In this document: positions 14,646 to 26,282 of the stretch, piece by piece
How the letters are laid out: every line of letters starts with the position of its first letter
How positions within the stretch are numbered: position 1 is the first letter of the stretch
Source of the DNA: Bigelowiella natans CCMP2755
Taxonomy: Eukaryota; Cercozoa; Chlorarachniophyceae
DNA length: 64,000 bases
NCBI GenBank assembly: GCA_000320545.1
Contig: ADNK01003372.1
Location: 38,887-102,886 of the forward strand
Direction of reading: 5' to 3'
Notes under the pieces: model-generated
Told to the model about the DNA's origin: nothing
Databases searched by the model: none
Seen by the model: only the letters and a program-made list of their open reading frames with translations
Program-made: the position numbers and the translations under genes

Positions 14646-16286
14646 TTATACTACCTTGTGCTTCTTAGATTTTGCTAATCGCGCCTCTCTGCGCTCCTGA
14701 GTTTCTCTCCAGAAGCTTGCATGATAAGGACAAAACGAATACACGCACGGGCCCGACCTATTTTTCAATAGTATATATGAGTTGCAACAGGTTCCAGTAG
14801 CTAGCTAATTTTGCGTGTTCGAGTATAAAGGCAAACCTTGTTTCTTCATAGTTTAAGTGGCATCGTCTTCTCAATCCGCATGTCAGATGGAATTTGTTGG
14901 TACACCCATCGTGACTGCATTCAAGGCAAGCGCCTTGTGGAATCTGTTTGTTTCAAGGGAGAGATATTATAATAGTAAAATGGGTGCGAACATGTGTCTT
15001 AATTTCTATCGAGAAGACCTTGCAAATAGAGCACATATTCATCCAACGTCGTTGGTTAACTTGGAAAGTATCGATTGCTTCCATCCCCATTCCGTTTCTG
15101 AAGTAAACTTCCGGTACCCACATGGCACTTGAAGAAGAATGGATCAGGTGGATTTGCTTGCAAGAAGAAATGCAAATTTGGAAAAAGCACCACGACTACT
15201 ACTACTACTACTGCTATTGCTATTGCTTATTACAACCATGCGAGATGAGCCCATTTTCCATCAGTTGTCCTTTTCATCATCCCAGTCTTCATAGGACAGA
15301 GCACACAACGCTCGTCTTTGGCCCCCATTCTTTTTAAGGACCAAAGAAGAATCAAAACTAATCACTAATTTAAAGCCTAAAACACAATACCTGCATTTCT
15401 CGCAGATCCATTCTCCTTCTGGAATTTTTTCGCTTAATGGGTAACCATAACCTTTGCACAGAGTAAGCTAATGTTACATCAATGTTAATTTTAGTATTAC
15501 TGAGGGTTATCGTGTACAAGAGGCATGAACTCCGTAGTTGCAGCTTTCGCAATAAACGATGGGGTCCTCCTCGTCGCTTCGGCTCTGTGTTAATAAATTT
15601 AGAAGTTTAGCATTGTGTACTTCTGGGAGTAAAAGCCTACGCATGTCTGTCTGTCGTGTGCTTGTTTGTGTGTGCTTGCGTGCGCGCGTACGTATGTGCG
15701 TACGTATGTGCGTGCGTATGTGCGCATGTGCGTATATGCGTATGTACATATGTGCGTGCGTGTCCGAATTTAAAATTGTGAGAGACCTCAAGGCAGACTG
15801 AACAATTTCCTTTGTTCTTATTTGTGATGTAGTCCATATCGTCTCCGGCGGAAAGTGGTTGAGCTGTCAATGCGCCATTCTCTCAGTGTTCTCCATTTGT
15901 GTGTGAAATCTTTATTGTCTAAAGTATTGTTTTACACTAAAGATATACCAGCTTTTCTTTTTTTCCCTTTCGGTCTGCAGCAGCCTTTCTCATCGTGATA
16001 GACATCTAAGGCCGGATTTTCAGAGAGGGTACTTTGCAAATATCAAAACATGGGGAAACAAACAAAGGGAGAAGAATTTTGCTTAAATTTTTGGGCCGAA
16101 ATGAAGACTTTTGAATTATTACCTGTGCTTTTCCCACGAGACTACTTTCGATGCATTTACGTCATCACCATTCCAGGAAACCTTATATTCAACCTCTCCG
16201 TCCTTCGTGATGCGGTGCTCCAAAATTAAGGGTGGCGATGCTTTCTGAGGTGTTGATGCTTTTGGCTTCGCGTTTTGGACTTCCAT
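14646..16286 (-). CDS. Chromo-like + PHD finger + extended PHD (ePHD) chromatin protein
   Basis: Minus-strand exons: 16286-16123, 16031-15949, 15863-15787, 15584-15518, (short exon near 15440, uncertain), 15432-15391, 15329-15237, 15127-15019, 14943-14837, 14757-14646. The start is ATG at 16286. Residues 18-55 (LEHRITKDGEVEYKVSWNG ... VVSWEKH) resemble a chromodomain. A PHD finger follows: CSVCLE, VYCESCNYGVHAS, then IPEGEWICEKC. Next is an ePHD of the BRPF/JADE/AF10 kind: CVLCPMKTGMMKRTTDGKW, WVPEVYF, MCSICK, CLECSHDGCTNKFHLTCG and FCPYH. Such modules read histone tails, so nuclear chromatin regulation is likely. It is short, and no catalytic domain is seen. The splice after HAS would remove a zinc-ligand Cys unless another donor is used. 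Confidence 0.8.
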
Positions 16287-16730
16287 GGTAACAAAGGAAG
16301 GCAGGTATGAATGGCGAGTTGGATGTGGATATGAGGGTTTGGGATGTCTCTGTTTCGTTTTCCAGAAGTTGCAACTCCTTTCCCGCGGTTTTCCTCGAGA
16401 GTCTCGTGAGATTATTAAATGGATGCCATATCCAGAGAGTTTCCAGAGATTAGAATCCAGAGAGTTTCCAGAGATTAGAGCTCACAGACGAGCTTACGAC
16501 AGAGCGGGAGCAAGGGCATACAATTACGGTTGCAAGCACACGTGTTCGAAGATGTCCTCTTCTCAAGAAGTTGCGCAAGATGCTGGGCCATCATCAAGTG
16601 CAACTTTCAACACCAGAATGCTTCCTAACGCTTCAAGGTCAACATCAATTAATGGAGTGCAAAAAATCCTCATTTAACTTTCGTCTTGCTTCGTCATTTT
16701 TGGAGCAGTTCATCATCATATTCTTCGGAG
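16287..16730. other. Intergenic or upstream region of the PHD gene
   Basis: This region is upstream of the PHD gene start. It has a 24-bp tandem repeat (CCAGAGAGTTTCCAGAGATT twice, near 16431-16481). An in-frame ATG at 16551 begins a Ser-rich open stretch (MSSSQEVAQDAG) that could be a TRAPPC13 N-terminal exon, but no phase-matched link was found. Confidence 0.4.
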
Positions 16731-16981
16731 CTATTCAATCTCAAAGTAATGAGGTTTCCTCAACCATTCCTCAAAACCGGTTCCTGTGTCGTAAGCTCGG
16801 GTGTTGAAGAGGACTCTCCACAGATGGTGAGATAACTTTTTAAATTCTTCGAGTAAATCTCTGCATTTTCCCAAGAAATAATTGCGCTGATGATCAAAAT
16901 CATACATCGATCAGGCGCTACATAAGCCTGGGAACACGTACCTTGACAATGGCGCCCTTTCAAATGCTCTCCGTTTGGTTG
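16731..16981 (-). CDS. Two 3'-terminal exons of an unknown minus-strand gene
   Basis: Minus-strand exon 16981-16942 joins through an 81-nt GT-AG intron to exon 16860-16731, giving an open reading ending in a stop at 16731-16733. The C-terminus has LLEEFKKLSHHLW and EEWLRKPHYFEIE. The family is not recognised. Upstream exons would overlap the plus-strand TRAPPC13 region, so the gene is either small, nested or misread. The clean intron and the protein-like composition are the only support. Confidence 0.35.
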
Positions 16982-17119
16982 CTGAGAGAAAAAAAGTCTA
17001 CTTGGTATCATCGTCCTAGCTCAATGATGATAATGATGATGCAAATACTATAATGATGATCATTTTCATTTAGCTTTAGCAGTGAGTACTAGTATCTTTG
17101 ATATGTATTATCACTCTTT

Positions 17120-17195
17120 TATTTCAGGGAGAAGATTTTTGGTTGTGCGATAATAAATATCCCGGATAGTACTCCGTTGTGCGATAATAAATATC
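17120..17195. repeat. Direct repeat TTGTGCGATAATAAATATC and pseudo-exon-like copy
   Basis: TTGTGCGATAATAAATATC occurs at about 17153 and 17177. The stretch TCAGGGAGAAGATTTTTGG before it resembles the true acceptor and exon start at 17288-17305, as if the exon edge had been duplicated. Confidence 0.7.
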
Positions 17196-17293
17196 AAATA
17201 CTCCAACTACTACTACTACTACTACTACTACTACCAATAATAATTCACACAATCCTGCATCATATACAACAACATTATATGTATTCCTTCTAG

Positions 17294-17571
17294 GGAGAAA
17301 ATTCTAGGATGTGCGTGATAATATCCCATAATTCTGATCGCGCTGGTAAGTACTCATACCAACTAATTATAAATCATAGTGAAGGAAGGTCAGTTCTGAT
17401 ATCACAGAATAATGCGTAGCGCTGCTGCTACTTTGATCCTGATTCGCATGCTAAATGTATTTTCATACGCTGCTGCATATATATCTTAAAAGTAGTACTG
17501 ATAATCCATCAAGAAATTAATATATTATGTGAAAAGAGGATTATTCAATGTACGTAGACATACGTGATCAT

Positions 17572-17609
<38 letters not shown>

Positions 17610-18840
17610 GTACTCACTTTCGTCGCGCAATTGCCTGGTTTATAATATCATGACCAGTATCGAGCGTGGGAGTCAGAATTGAAGTTCAAACGCAGAAATC
17701 GAGGCAAATACTTGTTGATACCATCAAAAGCCCCCAAAATCTCAAGGTCTTGATATTCTGCTGCTACAAATCATGGAATTGTTCAGAAACGTCAAGTTGA
17801 CGATGCATGTTGACGATACTTATTGTTACCATGACCATGCATGTTGACGATACTTATTGTTACCATGTTATGCTGTAAATGATCGTCATCGTCGTCGTCT
17901 TTTCTTCTTCATTAATTTGATTCTATTCTATTCGGGTGATTGGTTTAATAGTTTTATAATATCACTCTCATCGTGATGATCATGATCACACTACGTGCAC
18001 ACAGGCTGGGCAAACCATGGACTATATGTTGGATTTCAAGCTTACAGACGCTGGAGAAAATGCCCTTGTGTGTTGCGTGTTTTACAGAGACGAAGACAAC
18101 CAAGTTAAGAACTTCCAAAAGTTTTTTCGATTCGCCGTTGATGGTAATAATAATTGTTAGCAAAGAGATAGCAGCAGCAGACACTTATGAAAATAATCAA
18201 AATGAAAATTAACACAACTACTGATTTGAATGTTGTATATGTTTGTCAATCTTCAATATCCACCTAAGTCCAGGGCCTTCCCCCCTCATTATTATTAATG
18301 CAAGAATTGAATTCAATTGAAATGAGTCGGACTGTTTATTGATTTATTTAGAGCCGTTCCGAGTGGATACGAAACTGAGCACTGGCAGTGATAACAGCAC
18401 GACGATTGCAAGACTTGCTATTACAAACCTTGCTGATGTATGGAGTAGTAGCAGCAGCAGTAGTAGTCGTAGAAATTATCTCGACGATAAATAATCATGA
18501 CAACGACGACAATCAATCATCATGAAGAGCCACCTTCTCATTTTTATTCTTGATTTTGATACCTTTTTATACTTGATTTTGATACTTTGAATAATGGGGA
18601 AAGTCGAGCAAAAATGTGATCATCTTTCGATATGATCAATCATAGCTACATGATGTGATGCGACCATACGCTGGTTGGCATTGGTTGTTTTTCATAGTCA
18701 TCACCATCATTATCATTATCATTGAAATAATCATTATTATTTTATTTGTTGTTACTACTTACTGTGTTGTTGTAATCACTCACTAAATTTAGGATCCAAT
18801 CTTCATCGAAGCGCTTAAATTCCGTACTACGATTTGTCTA

Positions 18841-18878
<38 letters not shown>

Positions 18879-18938
18879 ATGTGTGTGTGTGTGCGTGTAC
18901 AATTAGAGACATAAGTGATGGAAGTGGTAGTGGTGGTA

Positions 18939-18969
<31 letters not shown>

Positions 18970-20930
18970 TATTGACATGTTACACTACTATTTAAGCATC
19001 ATCATAGTTGTCGAGACGATCAAGCATCATAGTTGTCGAGACGATCAATGAACAAACACAGTAGTAGTAGTGTGATATTATTTTATTTTTATGATGACGA
19101 TGATGATGATGAATACAGGAGAGATATTGATAAACTACCACTATGTACAGATGATGAGCTGCAACACTAACAACACAGTAGGCTGCTACTACTATACGAC
19201 GTCAATAATACGTAAATATCTTGATGAGTACTAATAAAAGATAATGTAGAAGCTGTACTCATCATCATCACCACATATGAATACCAGACAATTGTTCTTA
19301 CTTATTAGGCCATAGAGAGAATATAGCGGTTGAGGATCTCAATCATCATATTTTCGAAGACAAAGACGACGACAAGTCGGGGGGGAGGGGGAATTCCAAA
19401 GAGATTAAAGTTTACCACGATGATGTTCCCACCTCCCCCAATACTATCACTTGTTCCTTTTCCTCTTCATCATCATCAACCCAGCTACTCAATACCAATG
19501 TCAGTAAGTAAATAAATAATATTATATAAAGCTGTGAAATCATTTTGTCTTGTTCTTTCAAGATAAACATCATGATTGATATCATCATCATATTAATATC
19601 ATCATTATGAAGCTACTGCTACTGCTGCAGTAATAGTAATAGTGCTACTGCTACTACTTACTATTACATACCAACATGCTACTATCGCCAAAGCTCCTAC
19701 TCCACCAAAGGCAGTAGTAGCACCACCAGCAGCAGTAGTATTCTTTTTGAGGTTTTATAATGAGTCGTGATTGTGTGATTACAATGGACTAATAAAGGCT
19801 GTAAGTTGCTTTGCTTTCAAGTTAACGAAGAATCCGAAGATGATTAACACCAATATAGGTAGGTAGGTAGGTAGATGGTGGTGTTCAGATAAAGCGGAAG
19901 GATCCATTCATCCATCCATCCAATGCTAATGCTGATTGCGCTATTTAATAGTTGACCATGCGTACGACTAGTTTCTGTTTGGTGCTCACAAGTAAAGAAG
20001 AAGAAGAAAAAGAAGAAATTATGATGATGATTATCATGATGTGGTTGATGATCATGATGGAACGATCTTGTTCATGGAATGGCAACTATCGTCAAGCAAA
20101 TTCGGCTGAGCTTGGGTGTGTGGAGATTCGCTGGAGACGCTCCGGGTTTCTGTTATACTTGTTATCATTAATGATTTCTTGCATACATTCGTTAGTAGCG
20201 TACTACCTACTACTATAACTACTACTAATACGACTACTAGTAGTAGTAGTAGTAGTTATTATTATGAACTGATGCTGTTGATGCTGCTACTACTACTACT
20301 TACTATGAGTGTGGTGTATCCATTATCATCATCATCGTCGTCATCATCATCATCATCATCATCATCATTATCATCATCCTCTCTTGTTGTATGGACTTCC
20401 TACTGCTACTACTACCACTACTACTACTACTACTACCACCTGTAGGCATGTGGGGGTCTTGAAGACGAAAGCGTTAGTAAATCCTCATCGGTCAAATGAA
20501 AATGCGAGATGTACATTGTCCATCGTGGAAGCTCCTGACAAGTGAGTAACCACTGTAGTAGTGTACTGCCCTGCATTTGACTAAATGCAACCGAAGAGTA
20601 CCTGCTACCTACTAAGAACAGTATTGATCATCGATTACTAGTAGTGCTAATTTTAGTGGTAGTACACCATGAAAGGGGGGGAGGGGGGGGAGAATATTTT
20701 GCATGGCGATTTACCACACACACACACACGCACACACACACACACACGTAACGGACAAGATGATGGTGATTGTATTCGTCGTGTGTAAGCATTATTGCGA
20801 TAGGATAACACGAACCGATGATGACGCCTGTTTTGCCCTTGCCATCATATTTATGATGTTGATGATGTATATTGTTATCTCTTTCTTATTGCATGTTGTC
20901 GATATGTCATCATAATTATCATCATCATCG

Positions 20931-20963
<33 letters not shown>

Positions 20964-21806
20964 CAGGGTCTTGATAGAGAGGGTGTTCCACACGACTGTG
21001 GAGATAGAGAGTAAGAGTGCGAGGCCTCTTCACTTGCGCCTTTCAATTCCAAGGTGGTAGTATAAGTAGTATTGGATCTATCTTTCATGTACGATGAATA
21101 ATGGGATGATGATGATGGTGATGATGATACTGCTGCACTCTGATCGTCACCATCATCATCATCATCATCATCAGCCACAAGCACTTATCCATCGTTCCAG
21201 CTGGAGTTTCTAACTATTCATGTGGAGTTCTAAAGATGAATGAGGTCAGAAGAAGAAGAAGAAGAAGAAGAAGAAGAAGACCTGTATGTCGTCTCAACAG
21301 CAATGATGATTATGAGGAGGAGGAGGAGGAGCATGGTCAGATGATATGTATATTCTTAATAAATATATGATGCATGCAGAAACGGAGGGTGAAAGTGGCT
21401 CTGCTTCCATTGGCTCTTGGGATTCAAAAGATATCGGGATTTAAGCTTAGATGCCCAGAAATTGGCTTCACTGCAGGTATCTTCTTTCTTACATTCATGA
21501 TCATCCTTAATCATGAGAGGGGGGGTTGATGCAGCAACAATATAGCGACAATGTTTGATTCATCATTTTATAAAAAGTACAGCGCTCGCACACACATTAC
21601 TAGCTAATGATTTTTGTTCAGCAGTGCAGTGATAATGCTATATCAATGGATACGGCGTTGTTGTTATCCTCCTCCTCCTCCTCCTCTACCTTCCCAACAA
21701 TCTAAGTTTGAGGAGCAATAAAAGATACTGACATTGATATGTATGTGTTATTGCAGATTTCGATGATTTGCATCAGTGTTGCGTAATGAAGACTTCGACG
21801 GATTAG
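17294..21806 (+). CDS. TRAPPC13: TRAPP complex subunit 13 (5' end unresolved)
   Basis: TRAPPC13 is a beta-sandwich subunit of the TRAPP vesicle tether / Rab GEF. Exons: 17294-17345, 17658-17746, 18005-18143, 18352-18437, 18793-18823, 19327-19503, 19952-20145, 20446-20541, 20967-21053, 21175-21244, 21380-21476, 21757-21806 (TAG). Diagnostic stretches include VRIEVQTQKSRQILVDT, AGQTMDYMLDFKL, ALVCCVFYRD ... FFRFAVD, CVEIRWRR, and the end LGIQKISGFKL ... DFDDLHQCCVM, which match the family in order. The N-terminal strand region (before LPQxFGxIxLGE) is not placed. The phase between 19503 and 19952 does not match, so a small exon is probably missed. Confidence 0.82.
17574..17608. repeat. (CA)n microsatellite in TRAPPC13 intron
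   Basis: CA units end in CGCG, about 50 nt before exon 17658. Confidence 0.95.
17793..17868. repeat. Tandem repeat of about 36 bp in TRAPPC13 intron
   Basis: The unit containing GCATGTTGACGATACTTATT and ending GTTACCATG occurs twice back to back. Confidence 0.85.
18843..18878. repeat. (CT)n microsatellite just after exon 18793-18823
   Basis: CT units follow 20 nt after the predicted donor and are followed by a TG tract at 18880-18893. Confidence 0.9.
20933..20966. repeat. (CTA)n microsatellite forming a 3' splice site
   Basis: CTA repeats run directly into CTACCAG at the acceptor of exon 20967. Confidence 0.9.
21103..21174. repeat. Complementary (ATG)n / (ATC)n arms within one intron
   Basis: GATGATGATGGTGATGATGA (from 21108) and CACCATCATCATCATCATCA (from 21148) are nearly exact reverse complements separated by about 20 nt. 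The second arm ends in the TCAG acceptor. The RNA can form a strong hairpin over the 3' splice site. Confidence 0.85.
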
Positions 21807-21959
21807 ATGAAGAAGAATGCACTAAACAACAGCTACAGTGTGTGAAAATATCTCTATCTAGCTAGCTGCTTCAGCATTCATAAAGAATTTCTGCCGGTTG
21901 TTATCTGCAAACCTTATGCGATTATCATATGCAGATAACGACCGAAAAAAACAATAGTA

Positions 21960-23270
21960 CTACATCTCTGACCGAAGATTATAATCATGATGCAAAAAAC
22001 TACGATGGGAGGGCCACTGAATTACTACATCATGCCCGCATCGTTGCGTCGCCATGTAACAATGGTGTAAATTTACACGAATGATCAAATGTGCAACAGA
22101 TGATAGACTGACATGCATGATCTTCCGGGCGTTCACGTTGAGTCGCTCATGTGCAGCGCCAGTCAGCACGCACTCGCAAAATCTTCGCGAATGATGCTAG
22201 AATGCAAGAAACTTCCACTGCTGGCTGTATGATTCCAGAATTTCCTGGCACAGTTCCTTTGATGGGTTCCGCCGAGACCCAATTCACCAATGCGTATGCG
22301 CACACACAGCATGCTATGCATGAAAAATCCCAAACAAGTGTGTCAAGTGCTGGCAATTTGCATGAAGAACACTCAAATTAGCTCTGAGCTTCACTGCTCT
22401 AACACTGCTGTGGACCACCACAGCAATCACAGACTCAACTAGTCAAGTAGTAAATGTCTGCAATGCGTGTGTCCACAGACTCATTGATGTCTTTGACAAC
22501 GCACTTCACTAGATCATGCAAGCCACGCTAGCACGCGCTACGCACACGATTCTGGGACCATCGATTGGCCACGTTGCAAAGACGTTCGTGCCTCCTAGCA
22601 AACCTCATCAATCAACCAAAAGATGATGATGCAGCACACGCACAGCACACAGCATACTAGCATGCATGCGCGTGCATGTGCGAAATGGCGTGCACTGGTG
22701 CACTTTGGCACTCTAGCACTCTCTAGCTCTGCACGTCCTGCATGGAAGAATGCAGGCTAGCAGGTAGCAGGCTAGCAGGTGAGACGCCTGCTGCCAGCAG
22801 CCCAGTCAGCTAGTTGACTAGCTGTGCGCTGATGCACGCACGCGCCGATCGAATCGAACGCAGGCGGTGGCAAACACAACTCTCAAGGGAGCAGAGTGTT
22901 TCCATGCAGGCATGATCATCATGCAATCAACAAAGCTAGAAAGGCCGCCACCATGCCAACTTGATCACGTTTCCACAGATCTAGAGATCTAGATGCACGC
23001 GGCTGCGCTGCGCTGAGAAGTTGAAGTCGCCTACAGCGGCCCATGGCTGCGTCTGACGCACATTTTCATCACAATGTGCAACATGCATGCGAAAGAAGAT
23101 GACAGATTCGAGAACTTTCAAGACCAACGATCGATCTCATGCACGCCTCACTTGATCATGCTTGCTGCCAACCAGCGGTGCGTTTTCATCATTTCCTTGT
23201 GCTGTCAATTTTGTCCATTTCTTCTCAATGACAAGCATGAATGGCAGCATTGGGTCTAGAGGTGGGGCTC
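21960..23270. other. CATG/TGCA/CTAG-rich island between convergent TRAPPC13 and HCF136
   Basis: The gap between stops at 21806 and 23416 is filled with sequence such as AGCATGCATGCGCGTGCATG (22660) and the tandem GCAGGCTAGCAGG near 22752-22780. There are no microsatellites and no convincing exon. The short open frames on both strands have no family resemblance. Confidence 0.65.
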
Positions 23271-23415
23271 ATTAGATGTCATTAAACTTCATGAGCACCC
23301 CGGCAGAACCTAATTGGTGATGATAGAACACAATTGCAAATCACCATGAGCATTGAACAACAACGATTTGGAAACGATCACTATGAATAGGATGTGATTT
23401 GATGTTAGTCTTGCA

Positions 23416-23815
23416 TCACGAACAACCACCACCTAATATGAAGCCCCTTTTGTCGTCATAAAACTTAATCTTGTAAAAGTTGGCAGGTTGGTTATCGCCG
23501 CTAGAATCTGCAAATGAGGATGATGAATGTCAGATTGTGTCAATAAGTGTTGCTAATGTTCAAAGGAGGAGTCGATCGTTAATAACAAAGCAGTAGCAGT
23601 AGTAGCAGTAGTAGTAGTAGTAGCATCGAAGGAAGCAGCAGCAGCGCATCCATCAACAGTTTTAACAACAGCACCAGTGCTAAAAACTACCTGCCGTCCA
23701 CGTCTTCCCGTTATTACGGGATAAGAAGATCTTTCCTACAGAGATGTAGATCGGTATATGTCGATTTTGTAGAAGAAGAGGAATGAATGAAATGAATGCA
23801 AGAAATTCACAAGGA

Positions 23816-23849
<34 letters not shown>

Positions 23850-24108
23850 TCATTATTTATCTGTGTGGATAGAATCATTTAAGACAGAACAATGCTGGTG
23901 ATTGATTGAGATGCTACGTACTTATTACTACTTATAGTATTTAGGCAGCAGCAGCAACAACAGCAGCATCGAGAGCACCCAGTAAAGTATGAGTAGTGGT
24001 GTTGTTGAAAGGGCTGCTGCTAGCTGGTATTTACTACCTCCTCCTCCTACGCACCAAAGATCACCGTTTTCTCTTCGCGTCACATCCTGATTTATATACG
24101 AATAGAAT

Positions 24109-24141
<33 letters not shown>

Positions 24142-25088
24142 TAGTCGTAGCTGCTGCTTGTGCTGCTGCTGCTGATGATGATGATGATGGATTTGCTAAG
24201 GAAGTTAGGATAACGACAACGACATCATCGCCCAATTATCATCATTACAGCATCATCATATCATCGTCATCATGATCAACAACAACAACAACAACACCAT
24301 CCAAGAAATAAAGCAACCAAGATTCCATATCCCCCTGAATTGATGCTTGTCTCGTAGAAATCGATCTAGGAGATAATATATAGGATGGAGGATACATGAC
24401 AAGAAGATGTACAATAGTAATGAGAGACCGACATTATCAATAATCAATAGAATGTAGACCAAGCGTAAGAACAATACTTTGTGTTCTTCCTCTTCTTTTG
24501 CATGGTTGTAATGTTACATAAATGCTGCTGCTTACTAGGTAACATAACACTAACTAAACAACCTCTGGTTCATCAAGATTTGCATCACCCTTTACGAATG
24601 ATACTCCCCCAGCCTAAAGGAGGAGGAAGAAGAAGAGTAGCATGATAATATATGATAAGAGCACGATGTAGTAGTACTTGTAGTAGTAGTAGCATCAGCA
24701 GTATTGCTTGATTCAATAAGTGGGATGGATGTATTACTTCTACTACAACAACAACAACTACTACTACTACTATTACCTAGTATTATATTAGTTATGCAGT
24801 CGTATTGATTACCCTTGTCGTCATCCACATACTATTAGTCAAGTCATCTCCAACAACTCCCATCGTCACGATTCGTCGGATAGTTCTCCTAAGAAAAGAG
24901 ATCAGTTATATTAATATTTAATTACAATACCAACCAACGACGTATCACATAAATACAAATGCAACTGTATGTATGTGTATATGTATGTGTATGTGTATGT
25001 GTCTATACTGTTGGTGATATTATTGCTGTTCTCTGCGACTACTACTTACTCCCTGCTATTTACTAGCTTCTTCTCTGTGCTTTAACAT

Positions 25089-25123
<35 letters not shown>

Positions 25124-25258
25124 AGCAGCACTCGCCCCACCTGTTGTGAGGCATCCATGCATCCGATCCAGGCTTAAATGTCAGGTAGAAGTTTCCTCTA
25201 GCATTAACACCGATGTATTGACCCATGTTGTCTCTCACAACAGAGTTGATGCTGATTA

Positions 25259-25296
<38 letters not shown>

Positions 25297-26242
25297 CTCA
25301 ACCAATCAATTCTTTCACTGAATCAGAAAAAAAGAATGCTAATGATGATAACGGAGTGGTTTGATGGATGATAAGAAGAAGAAGAAAAAGAATAGAAGCA
25401 GACAGTAGCAAATGATAAAACTACTAGTTGTAGTAAGTACCTTCCGGAGTAGTAAGAGGCTCCGCTCACGCCAGAGGAAGACACACGGTTCAAAGTCGCA
25501 TCAATAGTTTCAAGGACTTGTGCTTTCCAATTCTTCCCAGCATTCACAGTACGATAAATCCCTCCAGCGTTGGTGATAGTCTCAGCCTGTTGTACACAAT
25601 AATAACAATAATCATAATAATGGTAATAATAATAATAAGAAGAAGAATAAGAATAATATAGCACTTGTTCTTCTATCACCACACAAAATACCTGTCCATC
25701 TCCAAGAGCTGTAACCCCTAAGAAATCACCAGGAAGTTGCGAAGAAAAAGGAATGCGTTCCCAGCTTTTCCCTGTTGTTTGTTATTATTATCAATGGGAG
25801 GAGGAGGAGGAGGAGGATGGAACTACCAATTGGTATAATAATAGATATGCTCATCATATACCATGCTGACGACGACGATGATGAAGATGATGACAACAAG
25901 AATAATAACAACTACAACCATCAGCACTTCAATTTCTAATCTGGATGATGATGATTATGATGTAATAAATTGCTAGATTGCTTCGCACATGCAATTATTA
26001 CCTCCATCAGTAGAATGAACCATAATCGCAGGTTTGCCTACTGCCCATCTAAATAAATAACATCATCAGCGAGGAGGAGGAGGAGGAGGGGGGTTTGAGA
26101 AAGACGATACTAAGGCCTTTGGTAGTACCCTTCGTTATCCTTGAATGATACCGACTCCCAACGATACTTGATCTCATCATCTCCGATCTAATATTATAAT
26201 TAACATAGTTGATGATAATAAATAATGATAATAGCAACAATA

Positions 26243-26282
<40 letters not shown>

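Noticed and set aside
14857-15132. Plus-strand 91-codon ORF
   Set aside because: It is the shadow of ePHD exons 15127-15019 and 14943-14837 on the minus strand, which carry the zinc-ligand pattern.
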